64,000 bases of DNA from Streptomyces sp. Z26 (GTDB lineage: Bacteria; Actinomycetota; Actinomycetes; Streptomycetales; Streptomycetaceae), in NCBI RefSeq assembly GCF_003665095.1, contig NZ_RCHV01000002.1, positions 5,832,501-5,896,500 of the forward strand, given 5' to 3'. Positions 49,918 to 58,819 of this stretch are shown here, in pieces (position 1 is the stretch's first letter; every line of letters begins with the position of its first letter). Both the position numbers and the translations under genes were made by a program. The notes below the pieces were generated by a model, which worked only from the letters and a program-made list of their open reading frames with translations, was not told the origin of the DNA and did no database searches.

Positions 49918-50927
49918 TGTTGAGCACCGCGACCAGCCCGGGGAAGGGGAGCACCCCGCCGCCCCCGGAGAAGTCCAAGGCGAGAGCGGTCGCGCCCCGC
50001 CTGGACCTGCACCACGTGTCCCTCTTCGCCGTCCTGGCCGTGCTCGCGCTGGTCGGCGGACTCACCAAGCCGGACGAGTTCCTGAGCACGGACAACCTCC
50101 AGCTGATCCTCACCCAGGCGTCGGTCATCGGCGTCGTCACGGTCGGCGTCACCTTCGTCATCATCGGCGGCGGCATCGACCTGTCGGTCGGCGCGATCGT
50201 CGCGCTCGCCTCCGTCTGGGCCACCACGGTGGCCACCCAGGAGTACGGGCTCGCGGGCATGCTGTTCTGCTCGCTGGTCGTGGGGCTGGGCTGCGGGCTC
50301 GTCAACGGCGTGCTCGTCGCGTACGGGCCGATGGTCCCGTTCATCGCGACCCTCGCGATGCTGGCGTCCGCGCGCGGTCTCGCCGAGCAGCTGAGCGACG
50401 GCAAGACGCAGGTCGTCACCGTCGAGCCGGTGCTCGACCTGGGGCTGCCCGACAGCTACGTGCTGGGCGTGCCGCCGCTGGTGATGATCTTCGCGGTGGT
50501 CGGCGCGGTCGGCTGGCTGGTGCTGAACCGCACCACGTTCGGCCGCCGCACCGTCGCGGTCGGCGGCAACCCGGAGGCGTCCCGGCTCGCGGGCATCGCC
50601 GTGAAGCGGCAGCGGCTGCTGCTCTACCTGCTGTCCGGACTCTGCTGCGGCATCGCCGCGTTCATGCTCATCGTGCTCACCGGCTCCGGCCAGAACACCA
50701 ACGGCAACCTCTACGAACTGGACGCCATCGCCGCCGCGATCATCGGCGGCACGCTGCTCAGCGGCGGGCGCGGCACCATCACCGGCTCCGTGCTCGGTGT
50801 GCTCGTCTTCACCACCATCACCAACCTCTTCGCACTCAACAACCTCCAGAGCGACGTCCAGCAGATCGCCAAGGGCGCGATCATCGTCGCGGCCGTCCTG
50901 GTACAGAAGGGTCGTACCTCACCATGA
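49917..50927 (+). CDS. Sugar ABC transporter permease (RbsC type)
   Basis: The 336-aa integral membrane protein has about ten hydrophobic segments and the family core VTFVIIGGGIDLSVGAIVALASVWA, GLVNGVLVAYGPMVPFIATLAMLASARGLA and the closing GGTLLSGGRGTITGSVLGVLVFTTI. The N-terminal 35 residues are a Pro/Lys/Ser-rich cytoplasmic tail. GTG start at 49917 shares its first base with the last base of the ATPase stop (TAGTG), so translation is coupled. Confidence 0.93.
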   Translation: MLSTATSPGKGSTPPPPEKSKARAVAPRLDLHHVSLFAVLAVLALVGGLTKPDEFLSTDNLQLILTQASVIGVVTVGVTFVIIGGGIDLSVGAIVALASVWATTVATQEYGLAGMLFCSLVVGLGCGLVNGVLVAYGPMVPFIATLAMLASARGLAEQLSDGKTQVVTVEPVLDLGLPDSYVLGVPPLVMIFAVVGAVGWLVLNRTTFGRRTVAVGGNPEASRLAGIAVKRQRLLLYLLSGLCCGIAAFMLIVLTGSGQNTNGNLYELDAIAAAIIGGTLLSGGRGTITGSVLGVLVFTTITNLFALNNLQSDVQQIAKGAIIVAAVLVQKGRTSP

Positions 50928-51982
50928 GAGAGATCTCGCGCACCTCCCCCCTGCGGTCCTCCCGGAGAAACCTCCTCTTCGGGACCGCCGCCGCCGGAGC
51001 CCTGCTCGCCACGGGGTGCACCAGCAACGAGAACAACGACGACTCGGAGACCAACAACGAGCCCGCGGACTCCGCCGCGAAGCCCGGCAAGAAGGTCACC
51101 ATCGGCTACGCCGGGCCGCAGGCCGACCACGGCTGGCTGAACGCCATCAACGAGCAGGGCAAGAAGCGCGCCGAGAGCTACGAGGACGTGACCCTCGTCA
51201 GCACCGAGGGCTCCAACGACACGGCGCAGCAGATCGGCCAGATCGAGACGCTGATCAACAAGAAGGTCGACGTCCTGGTCATCCTGCCCGCCGACGGCAA
51301 GGCGCTGACGCGCGTCGGGCTGAAGGCGATGCGCGCGGGCATACCCGTCGTCAACCTCGACCGGATCTTCAACTCCCCGCAGGCGTACCGCTGCTGGATC
51401 GGCGGCGACAACTACGGCATGGGCCTCAACGCCGGGCGCTACATCGGCGAGCAGCTCAAGGACAAGAAGAACGCCAAGGTCGTCGAGCTGGCCGGGCTGG
51501 ACAACCTCGAACTGACCGGCGACCGCACCCGCGGCTTCGACGACGCGCTGAAGAACTACCCGAACATCAAGAAGGTCGCCCGCCAGGCCGCCGAGTTCAC
51601 CGTGGAGTCCGGCCAGGAGAAGATGGCCGCCCTCCTCCAGGCCGAGTCCTCCTTCGACGCGCTGTGGAACCACGACGACGACCAGGGAGTCGGTGCCGAC
51701 CGCGCGATCAAGCAGGCGGGCCGCGACGAGTTCCTGATGGTCGGCGGCGCCGGTTCGAAGCGCGTCATGGACGCCATCAAGGCCGACAACTCCGTCATCA
51801 AGGCCACCGTGCTCTACCCGCCGACGATGGCCGCGTCCGCCATCGACCTCGCCCGCGCGCTGGGCCAGGGCAAGGGCGTCAGCGGCCTCGCCGAGCTGGA
51901 GATCCCCGCGTCGATGACGCTCTACTCCGCCGTCGTGACCAAGGAAAACGTCGACGAGTACCTGCCGATCGGCTTCAACTGA
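50924..51982 (+). CDS. Sugar ABC transporter substrate-binding lipoprotein
   Basis: The 352-aa exported protein has a twin-arginine-like signal (RSSRRNLLFGTAAAGALLATGC) with lipobox Cys32, an Asn/Asp/Glu-rich tether, and a periplasmic-binding-protein (type I, Peripla_BP_4) fold: KVTIGYAGPQADHGWLNAI, QQIGQIETLINKKVDVLVILPADGKAL, GIPVVNLDRIF and LWNHDDDQGVGADRAIKQAG. It captures a sugar for the RbsA/RbsC-type transporter. ATGA overlap with the permease gene. The acidic sugar-site residues resemble ribose/xylose/inositol-type binders, but the substrate is not known. Confidence 0.93.
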   Translation: MREISRTSPLRSSRRNLLFGTAAAGALLATGCTSNENNDDSETNNEPADSAAKPGKKVTIGYAGPQADHGWLNAINEQGKKRAESYEDVTLVSTEGSNDTAQQIGQIETLINKKVDVLVILPADGKALTRVGLKAMRAGIPVVNLDRIFNSPQAYRCWIGGDNYGMGLNAGRYIGEQLKDKKNAKVVELAGLDNLELTGDRTRGFDDALKNYPNIKKVARQAAEFTVESGQEKMAALLQAESSFDALWNHDDDQGVGADRAIKQAGRDEFLMVGGAGSKRVMDAIKADNSVIKATVLYPPTMAASAIDLARALGQGKGVSGLAELEIPASMTLYSAVVTKENVDEYLPIGFN

Positions 51983-52012
51983 CCGGTCCGTTCCCGTACG
52001 GGGAGGAGCTTC

Positions 52013-53188
52013 ATGCTGAACGACACCGCCGCACCCGCTCTGGGCGTGGGGATGGTCGGTTACGCCTTCATGGGCGCGGCCCACTCGCAGGGCTGGCGCA
52101 CCGTGGGCAGGGTCTTCGACCTGCCGCTGGCCCCCGTGATGAGCGCCGTGTGCGGCCGCGACCCGGCCGCCGTACGGGAGGCCGCCGACCGGCTCGGCTG
52201 GGCCGCCGCCGAGACCGACTGGCGTTCCCTCCTGGCCCGTGACGACGTGCAGCTCGTGGACATCTGCACGCCGGGCTCCAGCCACGCCGAGATCGCCGTC
52301 GCCGCCCTGGAGGCGGGCAAGCACGTGCTGTGCGAGAAGCCGCTCGCCAACACCGTGGCGGAGGCCGAGGCGATGGCCGACGCGGCGCGGCGTGCCCGCG
52401 AACGCGGCCAGCGCGCGATGGTCGGCTTCAACTACCGCCGGGTGCCCGCCCTCGCGCTCGCCCGCCGCATGGTGGCCGAGGGGCGGCTGGGGACGCTGCG
52501 GCACGTACGGGTGCACTACCTCCAGGACTGGCTGGTGGACCCGGCGTTCCCGCTCGCCTGGCGGCTCCAGCGGGACCAGGCGGGCTCCGGCGCGCTCGGC
52601 GACCTCGGGGCGCACGCGATCGACCTGGCGCAGCACCTGACGGGCGAGTACCTGACGGGGGTGTCGGCGCAGACGGAGACGTTCGTGACCGAACGCCCGC
52701 TGCCCGGCGGCCCGGACGGTGCCGCCGACGGCCGGCTCGGCACGGTGACGGTCGACGACGCCGCCGTCTTCAACGGGCGCCTCGCCTCGGGCGCGTTGGC
52801 CTCCTTCGAGGTCAGCCGGGTGGCGGCGGGCCGCAAGAACGCGTTGACGGTGGAGTTGAACGGCACCCTGGGCTCCCTGTCGTTCGATCTGGAGCGGCTG
52901 AACGAGCTGCACTTCCACGACGAGACGCTGGACGCCGCCGAGGCGGGCTTCCGGCGTGTCCTGGTCACGGAGGACAGCCACCCGTACCTGGAGGCGTGGT
53001 GGCCGCCGGGCCACGGGCTGGGCTACGAGCACACGTTCACGCACCAGGCCCGCGACCTGCTGCACGCCATCGCCACCGGCACGGACCCGAGCCCGTCCTT
53101 CGAGGACGGGCTGCGGGTGCAGCGGGTGCTGGCGGCGGTGGAGGAGAGCGCCGCGAAGAACAGCGTCCACACGCCCGTACTCAACTAG
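52013..53188 (+). CDS. Gfo/Idh/MocA family oxidoreductase
   Basis: The 391-aa NAD(P)-dependent oxidoreductase has an N-terminal Rossmann domain (GVGMVGYAFMGAAHSQGWRT), the family motif GKHVLCEKPLANTVAEAEAMADAA with the catalytic-site Lys (about 102-125), and a C-terminal alpha/beta domain with GSGALGDLGAHAIDLAQHLTGEYLTGV carrying the conserved Asp/His pair. Relatives oxidise or reduce the 2-, 3- or 4-position of sugars and inositols, and some reduce 3-keto-sugars. ATG follows GGGGAGGAG. It lies 30 bp after the binding protein gene in the same operon and probably acts on the imported sugar in the cytoplasm. Confidence 0.9.
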   Translation: MLNDTAAPALGVGMVGYAFMGAAHSQGWRTVGRVFDLPLAPVMSAVCGRDPAAVREAADRLGWAAAETDWRSLLARDDVQLVDICTPGSSHAEIAVAALEAGKHVLCEKPLANTVAEAEAMADAARRARERGQRAMVGFNYRRVPALALARRMVAEGRLGTLRHVRVHYLQDWLVDPAFPLAWRLQRDQAGSGALGDLGAHAIDLAQHLTGEYLTGVSAQTETFVTERPLPGGPDGAADGRLGTVTVDDAAVFNGRLASGALASFEVSRVAAGRKNALTVELNGTLGSLSFDLERLNELHFHDETLDAAEAGFRRVLVTEDSHPYLEAWWPPGHGLGYEHTFTHQARDLLHAIATGTDPSPSFEDGLRVQRVLAAVEESAAKNSVHTPVLN

Positions 53189-53200
53189 CCGGTGAGGGGA

Positions 53201-53223
53201 CGGGGTTCCGGTCCGGGACCCCG
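53201..53223 (+). terminator. Intercistronic hairpin after the oxidoreductase gene
   Basis: Eleven-base arms (CGGGGTTCCGG, CCGGGACCCCG) pair with one G-U around a minimal loop, 12 bp after the stop. It could attenuate or end the ABC operon before the isomerase gene. Confidence 0.5.
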
Positions 53224-53283
53224 CCCCGTACGGCCGGGAAGCACGTACGCACGCACGGAAACGTACGCACAGAGAGGTGCACG

Positions 53284-54294
53284 ATGCCGCGATCCTTCAC
53301 GCTGTTCACCGGGCAGTGGGCCGACCTGCCACTGGAGGAGGTCTGTCGGCTGGCCCGCGACTTCGGCTACGACGGGCTCGAACTGGCCTGCTGGGGCGAC
53401 CACTTCGAGGTGGATCGGGCGCTCGCCGAGCCCGGGTACCTGGAGGGGCGGCACCAGCTCCTGGAGAAGTACGGGCTGAAGTGCTGGGCCCTCTCCAACC
53501 ACCTGGTCGGCCAGGCCGTCTGCGACAACCCGATCGACGAGCGGCACCAGGCCATCGTGCCCGCCCGCATCTGGGGCGACGGCGAGCCCGAGGGCGTACG
53601 GCGGCGGGCGGCGGCCGAGATGGCCGACACGGCGCGGGCCGCGGCGGCGTTCGGGGTGCGTACGGTCGTCGGGTTCACGGGCTCGTCGATCTGGCACCTG
53701 GTGGCGATGTTCCCGCCGGTGCCGCCGCACATGATCGAGCGCGGCTACGAGGACTTCGCCGAACGCTGGAACCCGGTGCTGGACGTCTTCGACGCGGAGG
53801 GCGTCCGCTTCGCGCACGAGGTGCACCCCAGCGAGATCGCGTACGACTACTGGACGACGCACCGCGCGCTGGAGGCGGTCGGCCACCGGCCCGCGTTCGG
53901 GCTGAACTTCGACCCGAGCCACTTCGTGTGGCAGGACCTCGACCCGGTGAACTTCCTCTACGACTTCCGCGACCGGATCTACCACGTCGACTGCAAGGAG
54001 GCCCGCCGCCGCCTCGACGGCCGCAACGGCCGGCTCGGTTCCCACCTGCCGTGGGGCGACCCGCGGCGCGGCTGGGACTTCGTGTCGGCCGGGCACGGCG
54101 ACGTGGCCTGGGAGGACGTGTTCCGGATGCTGCGTTCCATCGGCTACGACGGGCCCGTGTCCGTCGAGTGGGAGGACGCGGGCATGGACAGGCTCCAGGG
54201 GGCGCCGGAGGCGCTGCGGCGGCTGAAGGCGTTCGACTACGAGCCGCCCACCGCGTCGTTCGACGCGGCGTTCGGCGGATCCGACGACAGCTGA
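53284..54294 (+). CDS. Sugar phosphate isomerase/epimerase (AP-endonuclease-2 TIM barrel)
   Basis: The 336-aa protein is a xylose-isomerase-like TIM barrel: FTLFTGQWADLPLEEVCRLARDFGYDGLELACWGDHFEV at the start, metal-site residues in VRFAHEVHPSEIAYDY, FGLNFDPSHFVWQDLDP, YHVDCKEARRR and PVSVEWEDAGMDRLQGAPEALRRL. Members isomerise or epimerise keto-sugars and inosose-type cyclitols with a divalent metal. GAGAGG lies six bases before the ATG. Its place after the Gfo/Idh/MocA gene is a common pairing in keto-sugar and inositol pathways. Confidence 0.88.
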   Translation: MPRSFTLFTGQWADLPLEEVCRLARDFGYDGLELACWGDHFEVDRALAEPGYLEGRHQLLEKYGLKCWALSNHLVGQAVCDNPIDERHQAIVPARIWGDGEPEGVRRRAAAEMADTARAAAAFGVRTVVGFTGSSIWHLVAMFPPVPPHMIERGYEDFAERWNPVLDVFDAEGVRFAHEVHPSEIAYDYWTTHRALEAVGHRPAFGLNFDPSHFVWQDLDPVNFLYDFRDRIYHVDCKEARRRLDGRNGRLGSHLPWGDPRRGWDFVSAGHGDVAWEDVFRMLRSIGYDGPVSVEWEDAGMDRLQGAPEALRRLKAFDYEPPTASFDAAFGGSDDS

Positions 54295-54378
54295 CGGCCG
54301 ACCGCCGACACCGGTGAAGGGGCGGTCCACGCCCGGTCGTCGACGACGGCCGCGGACGGCGGCCGCCCCTCACCGGGA

Positions 54379-54401
54379 CTTTGTCCCGCCCCTGGAAGAA
54401 G
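54379..54401. promoter_or_regulatory. Candidate ROK operator, site B (upstream of the module B PQQ dehydrogenase)
   Basis: CTTTGTCC, a 7-bp spacer, then GGAAGAAG: 6 of 8 dyad positions match, with an outer A/T pair. The site lies in the only AT-richer part (54375-54460) of the 360-bp gap 54295-54654. Downstream in the same patch TTCCGAA occurs twice (54407 and 54430), 23 bp apart. Nothing else was seen in the gap. Confidence 0.65.
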
Positions 54402-54654
54402 TCCACTTCCGAATTTGTGAAAGGGGTTTCCGAACTGGACGAAGATGGCTACGGTCCTTGATGTGTACGGGGCATGACCACTCTCCGCGCCCCCCTCGCA
54501 CGGCACCCGCCCCCGTACACGCCACGCACACCCGGCAACTCGAAGCACACCCGCACCACGGGCCCTGTCCCGGAATCCGGCGCGACGGCGCGCGCCTGTG
54601 CCAGGCACGACGGTCACGACTTCCGTCATCCGCTGACGTCCCAGGAGGACACGC

Positions 54655-57087
54655 GTGCACAGGAAGAACCACAAACTGAGAATGCGCCTCGCGGTCTTCG
54701 CGAGCGCCCTGCTCGTCGGCGGCCTCACCGCGGGGGTCACGCCCAGCCAGGCGGCCCCCGCGCACGACGGCGACCACGCCGCCGCGGCCGACTTCCAGCA
54801 GGTCACCCTGGCGAAGGGCGAGCCCGAGATGGGCGAGCCCATGACGATGGCCGTGCTCCCGGACAAGTCCGTGCTGCACACCTCCCGCGACGGCACGCTC
54901 CGGCGCACCGACGAGGGCGGCACCACCTCCGTGGCCGCCCGCATCCCGGTCTACTCGCACGACGAGGAGGGCCTCCAGGGCGTCGGCGTCGACCCGGGCT
55001 TCACCGAGAATCGTTTCGTCTACCTCTACTACGCGCCGCCGCTCGACACCCCCTCCGGGGACGCCCCGGAGACCGGCACCGCCGAGGACTTCGCGAAGTT
55101 CGACGGCGTGAACCGCCTCTCCCGCTTCGTCCTCAACGAGGACGGCACCCTCGACACCGGCAGCGAGACCAAGGTCCTCGACGTGCCCGCCAGCCGCGGC
55201 ATCTGCTGCCACGTCGGCGGCGACATCGCCTTCGACGGCGACGGCAACCTGCTGCTGTCCACGGGCGACGACGGCAACCCGTTCCAGTCGGACGGCTTCA
55301 CGCCCATCGACGAACGCGCCGACCGCAACCCGGCGTTCGACTCGCAGCGCTCCGCGGGCAACACCAACGACCTGCGCGGCAAGATCCTGCGCATCAAGGT
55401 GAAGGACGACGGCAGCTACGACGTGCCGGAGGGCAACCTCTTCGCGCCCGGCACCGAGAAGACCCGGCCCGAGATCTACGCCATGGGCTTCCGCAACCCC
55501 TTCCGGCTGTCCGTCGACAAGCCGACCGGCACCATCTACGTCGGTGACTACGGCCCCGACTCCGGCACCGCCGACCCCGCCCGCGGCCCCTCCGGCCAGG
55601 TGGAGTTCAACCGCGTGACCGAGCCCGGCAACTACGGCTGGCCGTACTGCACCGGCAAGAACGACGCGTACGTCGACTACGACTTCGCCACCAAGACCTC
55701 CGGCTCCGCCTTCGACTGCGCCGCCCCGCGCAACGACTCCCCGCGCAACACCGGCCTCACGGAGCTGCCCGCCGCCAAGCCCGCGTGGATCCCGTACGAC
55801 GGGGCGTCCGTGCCGGAGTTCGGCGACGGCTCCGAGTCCCCGATGGGCGGCCCGGTCTACCGCTACGACGCGGACCTGGACTCGGCCGTGAAGTTCCCCG
55901 AGGAGTACGACGGCGACTTCTTCGCGGGCGAGTTCGGGCGCAAGTGGATCAAGCGCATCGAGCAGGGCGACGACGGCTCCGTGACCTCCATCAACGACTT
56001 CCCCTGGCAGGGCACGCAGGTGATGGACCTGGAGTTCGGCCCGGACGGCGCGCTCTACGTCCTCGACTACGGCACCGGCTACTTCAACGGCGACCAGAAC
56101 TCGGCGCTCTACCGCATCGAGAACGCCACCGACGGCCACGCACCCGTCGTCGAGGCCTCGGCCGCCACCACCAGCGGGCAGGCACCGCTCGACGTGGCCT
56201 TCTCCGCCGAGGGCACGGACGCCGACGGCGACGCGCTCAGCTACGCCTGGGACTTCGGTGACGGCGCCACCGGAGAGGGCACCGAGCCCACGCACACGTA
56301 CCAGGAGAACGGCACGTACACCGCGACCGTGACCGCCACCGACGCCACCGGGCTCACCGGCAGCGCCTCGGTCTACGTCACCGTGGGCAACACCGCGCCG
56401 ACGGTGGAGATCCAGACGCCGGTCGACGGCAAGCCGTTCAGCTTCGGCGACGCCATCCCGTTCGAGGTGAAGGTCACCGACCCCGAGGACACGGAGATCG
56501 ACTGCTCCAAGGTGAAGATCACGTTCATCATCGGGCACGACTCGCACGGGCACCCGCAGACGTCCGCGAACGGCTGCACCGGCACGCTCCAGACCAGCGC
56601 CGACGGTGAGCACGACCCCAACGCGAACATCTTCGGCGTACTCGACGCGGAGTACACCGACAACGGCGCCAACGGCCAACCCGCCCTGACCACGCACGCG
56701 CAGGGCACGCTCCAGCCCGAGCACCGGCAGGCCGAGCACTTCACCACGTCCGCCGACGGCGTCACCACCGGTGACTCCGAGGGCGCCGAGGGCGGCAAGG
56801 CCGTCACCGACGTGGCGGACGGCCAGTGGATCTCGTTCAGCCCGTACGCGCCCGGCGGCGTGACCGAGCTGTCCGCGCGGGTCAAGGCGACCGGCGAGGG
56901 CTCGATCGAGGTACGCGCGGGCGCCGCCGACGGCACGCTCGTGGGCACCGTACCGGTCGCCGCGGGCGACGGCTGGCAGGACGTGAAGGCGGCGCTGGAC
57001 GGCGCGCCGGACGACGCGTCGACCCTGACGTTCGTCTTCAAGGGCGCCGGGTTCAGCTTCGACAGCTTCACCGTGACCGGCGACTGA
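54655..57087 (+). CDS. Secreted PQQ-dependent sugar dehydrogenase with PKD and C-terminal carbohydrate-binding-like domains
   Basis: The 810-aa protein has a signal peptide (about 1-33, ending TPSQA). A soluble aldose/sorbosone-dehydrogenase propeller spans about 45-490 (MTMAVLPDKSVLHTSRDG, the catalytic/PQQ stretch CCHVGGDIAFDGDGNLLLSTGDD, LRGKILRIKVKDDG, PEIYAMGFRNPFRLSVD). A PKD domain (about 500-580, SYAWDFGDG...HTYQENGTYTATVTATD), an Ig-like cell-surface domain (about 585-680) and a CBM6-type domain (about 685-810, WISFSPYAPGGVTELSARVKA) follow. It oxidises a sugar at the surface, probably bound to a polymer. GTG start follows AGGAGG. The ThuA-DUF1080 gene follows. Confidence 0.9.
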   Translation: MHRKNHKLRMRLAVFASALLVGGLTAGVTPSQAAPAHDGDHAAAADFQQVTLAKGEPEMGEPMTMAVLPDKSVLHTSRDGTLRRTDEGGTTSVAARIPVYSHDEEGLQGVGVDPGFTENRFVYLYYAPPLDTPSGDAPETGTAEDFAKFDGVNRLSRFVLNEDGTLDTGSETKVLDVPASRGICCHVGGDIAFDGDGNLLLSTGDDGNPFQSDGFTPIDERADRNPAFDSQRSAGNTNDLRGKILRIKVKDDGSYDVPEGNLFAPGTEKTRPEIYAMGFRNPFRLSVDKPTGTIYVGDYGPDSGTADPARGPSGQVEFNRVTEPGNYGWPYCTGKNDAYVDYDFATKTSGSAFDCAAPRNDSPRNTGLTELPAAKPAWIPYDGASVPEFGDGSESPMGGPVYRYDADLDSAVKFPEEYDGDFFAGEFGRKWIKRIEQGDDGSVTSINDFPWQGTQVMDLEFGPDGALYVLDYGTGYFNGDQNSALYRIENATDGHAPVVEASAATTSGQAPLDVAFSAEGTDADGDALSYAWDFGDGATGEGTEPTHTYQENGTYTATVTATDATGLTGSASVYVTVGNTAPTVEIQTPVDGKPFSFGDAIPFEVKVTDPEDTEIDCSKVKITFIIGHDSHGHPQTSANGCTGTLQTSADGEHDPNANIFGVLDAEYTDNGANGQPALTTHAQGTLQPEHRQAEHFTTSADGVTTGDSEGAEGGKAVTDVADGQWISFSPYAPGGVTELSARVKATGEGSIEVRAGAADGTLVGTVPVAAGDGWQDVKAALDGAPDDASTLTFVFKGAGFSFDSFTVTGD

Positions 57088-57116
57088 CACCAGCGCGGCG
57101 AACGCAGTGACACGAG

Positions 57117-57164
57117 GGGGCCGTACGGACCCGGACGGGCAGCCGCCCGCGACCGTACGGCCCC
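57117..57164 (+). terminator. Branched hairpin between the PQQ dehydrogenase and ThuA-DUF1080 genes
   Basis: Outer arms GGGGCCGTACGG (57117-57128) and CCGTACGGCCCC (57153-57164) pair perfectly over 12 bp, and an inner CGGGC/GCCCG stem forms within the loop. It may be an attenuator or RNA-stability element inside the operon. Confidence 0.6.
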
Positions 57165-57206
57165 GCCCCCCAGCTCGCAGAGACCCGCAGAGAAAGGGAG
57201 TGACGC

Positions 57207-58556
57207 ATGCAGCGCACAGCACGCCTGGCGGTCATCGCGGCGGCACTGCTCCTCGGCTCCACCGCCCTGCCCGCCGGACACGCCGCGGAACGCGGCGCCG
57301 CCGAGGGCGAGAACGTCCTGGTCTTCTCCAAGACCGCCGGATTCCGCCACGACTCCATCCCCGACGGCATCGAGACCGTGCGGCAGCTGGGCGAGGAGAA
57401 CGGCTTCACGGTCGACGCGACCGAGGACGCCGCCCAGTTCACCCCGGAGAACCTCGCCCGCTACGACGCCGTGGTGTGGCTCTCCACGACCGGCGACGTG
57501 CTCGACGACGCGCAGCAGGCGGCGTTCGAGGAGTACGTGCGCGGGGGCGGCGGCTACGCCGGGGTCCACGCGGCGGCCGACACCGAGTACGACTGGCCCT
57601 GGTACGGGCAGCTCGCCGGCACGTGGTTCGACTCGCACCCGGCCATCCAGGAGGCCACCGTCCGCGTCGAGGACCACGACCACCCGGCGACCGCGCACCT
57701 CCAGGACGAGTGGGTGCGCACCGACGAGCTGTACAACTACCGCGCCAACCCCCGCGCCCGGACGCACGTGCTCGCCACGCTCGACGAGTCGACGTACGAC
57801 GGCGGCAACATGGGCGAGGACCACCCCATCACCTGGTGCCACGCCTTCGACGGCGGCCGGTCGTTCTACACCGGGCTCGGCCACACCAAGGAGTCGTACG
57901 CCGAACCGGACTTCCGGCAGCACCTGCTCGGCGGCATCCGGTACGCGACCGGCGCCGCCGACGCTGACTGCTCGCCCCCGGACGGCGCCGAGGAGCCCGG
58001 GTACACGCCGATCTTCGACGGCACCTCGCTGGACGGCTGGAAGCAGGCCGGGCCCGGCTCGTTCGAGCTGAACGGCGACGGGACGATGACGACGACCGGC
58101 GGCATGGGGCTGCTCTGGTACGAGGCGAAGGAGTACCCCGCGTACTCCCTGAAGCTCGACTGGAAGATGGCCGGTGACGACAACTCCGGTGTCTTCGTGG
58201 GCTTCCCGGCCTCCGACGACCCGTGGACGGCCGTGGACAACGGCTACGAGGTGCAGATCGACGCCACCGACGCCGAGGACCGTACGACGGGCGCCGTCTA
58301 CACCTTCCAGTCCGCCGACATCGCGGCGCGCGACGCCGCGCTGAACCCGCCGGGGGAGTGGAACGCGTACGAACTCGTCGTCGAGGGCGAGCGCCTGCGG
58401 ATCTACCTCAACGACGTGCTGATCAACGACTTCACCAACACCGACCCCGCCCGCAGCCTCACCGACGGCTACTTCGGACTCCAGAACCACGGGGCCGACG
58501 ACGAGGTCGCGTTCCGGAACGTACGGGTGAAGGAGCTGACACCGCCGGTACGTTAG
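57207..58556 (+). CDS. Secreted ThuA - DUF1080 fusion protein
   Basis: The 449-aa protein has a signal peptide (about 1-27, ending AGHAA), a ThuA domain (about 35-250: NVLVFSKTAGFRHDSIPDGIE, VRGGGGYAGVHAAADTEYDWPWYGQLAGTWFDSHP, EDHPITWCHAFDGGRSFYTGLGHT) and a DUF1080 domain (about 265-447: FDGTSLDGWKQAG, DDNSGVFVGFP, WNAYELVVEGERLRIYLN, GYFGLQNHG). ThuA-type proteins have been linked to keto-disaccharide metabolism and DUF1080 to hydrolysis of 3-keto-glycosides, so this exported protein probably processes the product of the dehydrogenase encoded just upstream. The domain partners differ from module A, where ThuA is fused to the dehydrogenase. Start has AGAAAGGGAG upstream. Confidence 0.9.
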   Translation: MQRTARLAVIAAALLLGSTALPAGHAAERGAAEGENVLVFSKTAGFRHDSIPDGIETVRQLGEENGFTVDATEDAAQFTPENLARYDAVVWLSTTGDVLDDAQQAAFEEYVRGGGGYAGVHAAADTEYDWPWYGQLAGTWFDSHPAIQEATVRVEDHDHPATAHLQDEWVRTDELYNYRANPRARTHVLATLDESTYDGGNMGEDHPITWCHAFDGGRSFYTGLGHTKESYAEPDFRQHLLGGIRYATGAADADCSPPDGAEEPGYTPIFDGTSLDGWKQAGPGSFELNGDGTMTTTGGMGLLWYEAKEYPAYSLKLDWKMAGDDNSGVFVGFPASDDPWTAVDNGYEVQIDATDAEDRTTGAVYTFQSADIAARDAALNPPGEWNAYELVVEGERLRIYLNDVLINDFTNTDPARSLTDGYFGLQNHGADDEVAFRNVRVKELTPPVR

Positions 58557-58632
58557 GTCCGGACCAATCCGCGGCCGGTCCTCCCAGGTCCGCCGCCGGT
58601 GGCCCGAGGGGGGCCGCCCGCGGCGCCGGCGA

Positions 58633-58662
58633 CGGGTGGGGAGAACGCCGACTCCCCACCCG
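58633..58662 (+). terminator. Hairpin terminator ending module B
   Basis: Eleven-bp perfect arms CGGGTGGGGAG (58633-58643) and CTCCCCACCCG (58652-58662) with an 8-nt loop lie 77 bp after the ThuA-DUF1080 stop. Confidence 0.75.
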
Positions 58663-58819
58663 CCGCTCCCGGCACCACCCGGAGCGGAACGGTTGGACGG
58701 GCGGCCGGATGGGCAGGGCGGCTCGTGAGCCGTGCGGCGGCCACGGGACGGCCACCCGCCGGAACCGACGAAGAAACAGGCCCCCACCACGGCAGAGAGC
58801 AACCACAGGGAGGCAGGAC

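Noticed and set aside
58565..58572. CCAATCC after the ThuA-DUF1080 gene as a sigma-K promoter for the ebo operon
   Set aside because: No CGAAT-like element 16 bp downstream.
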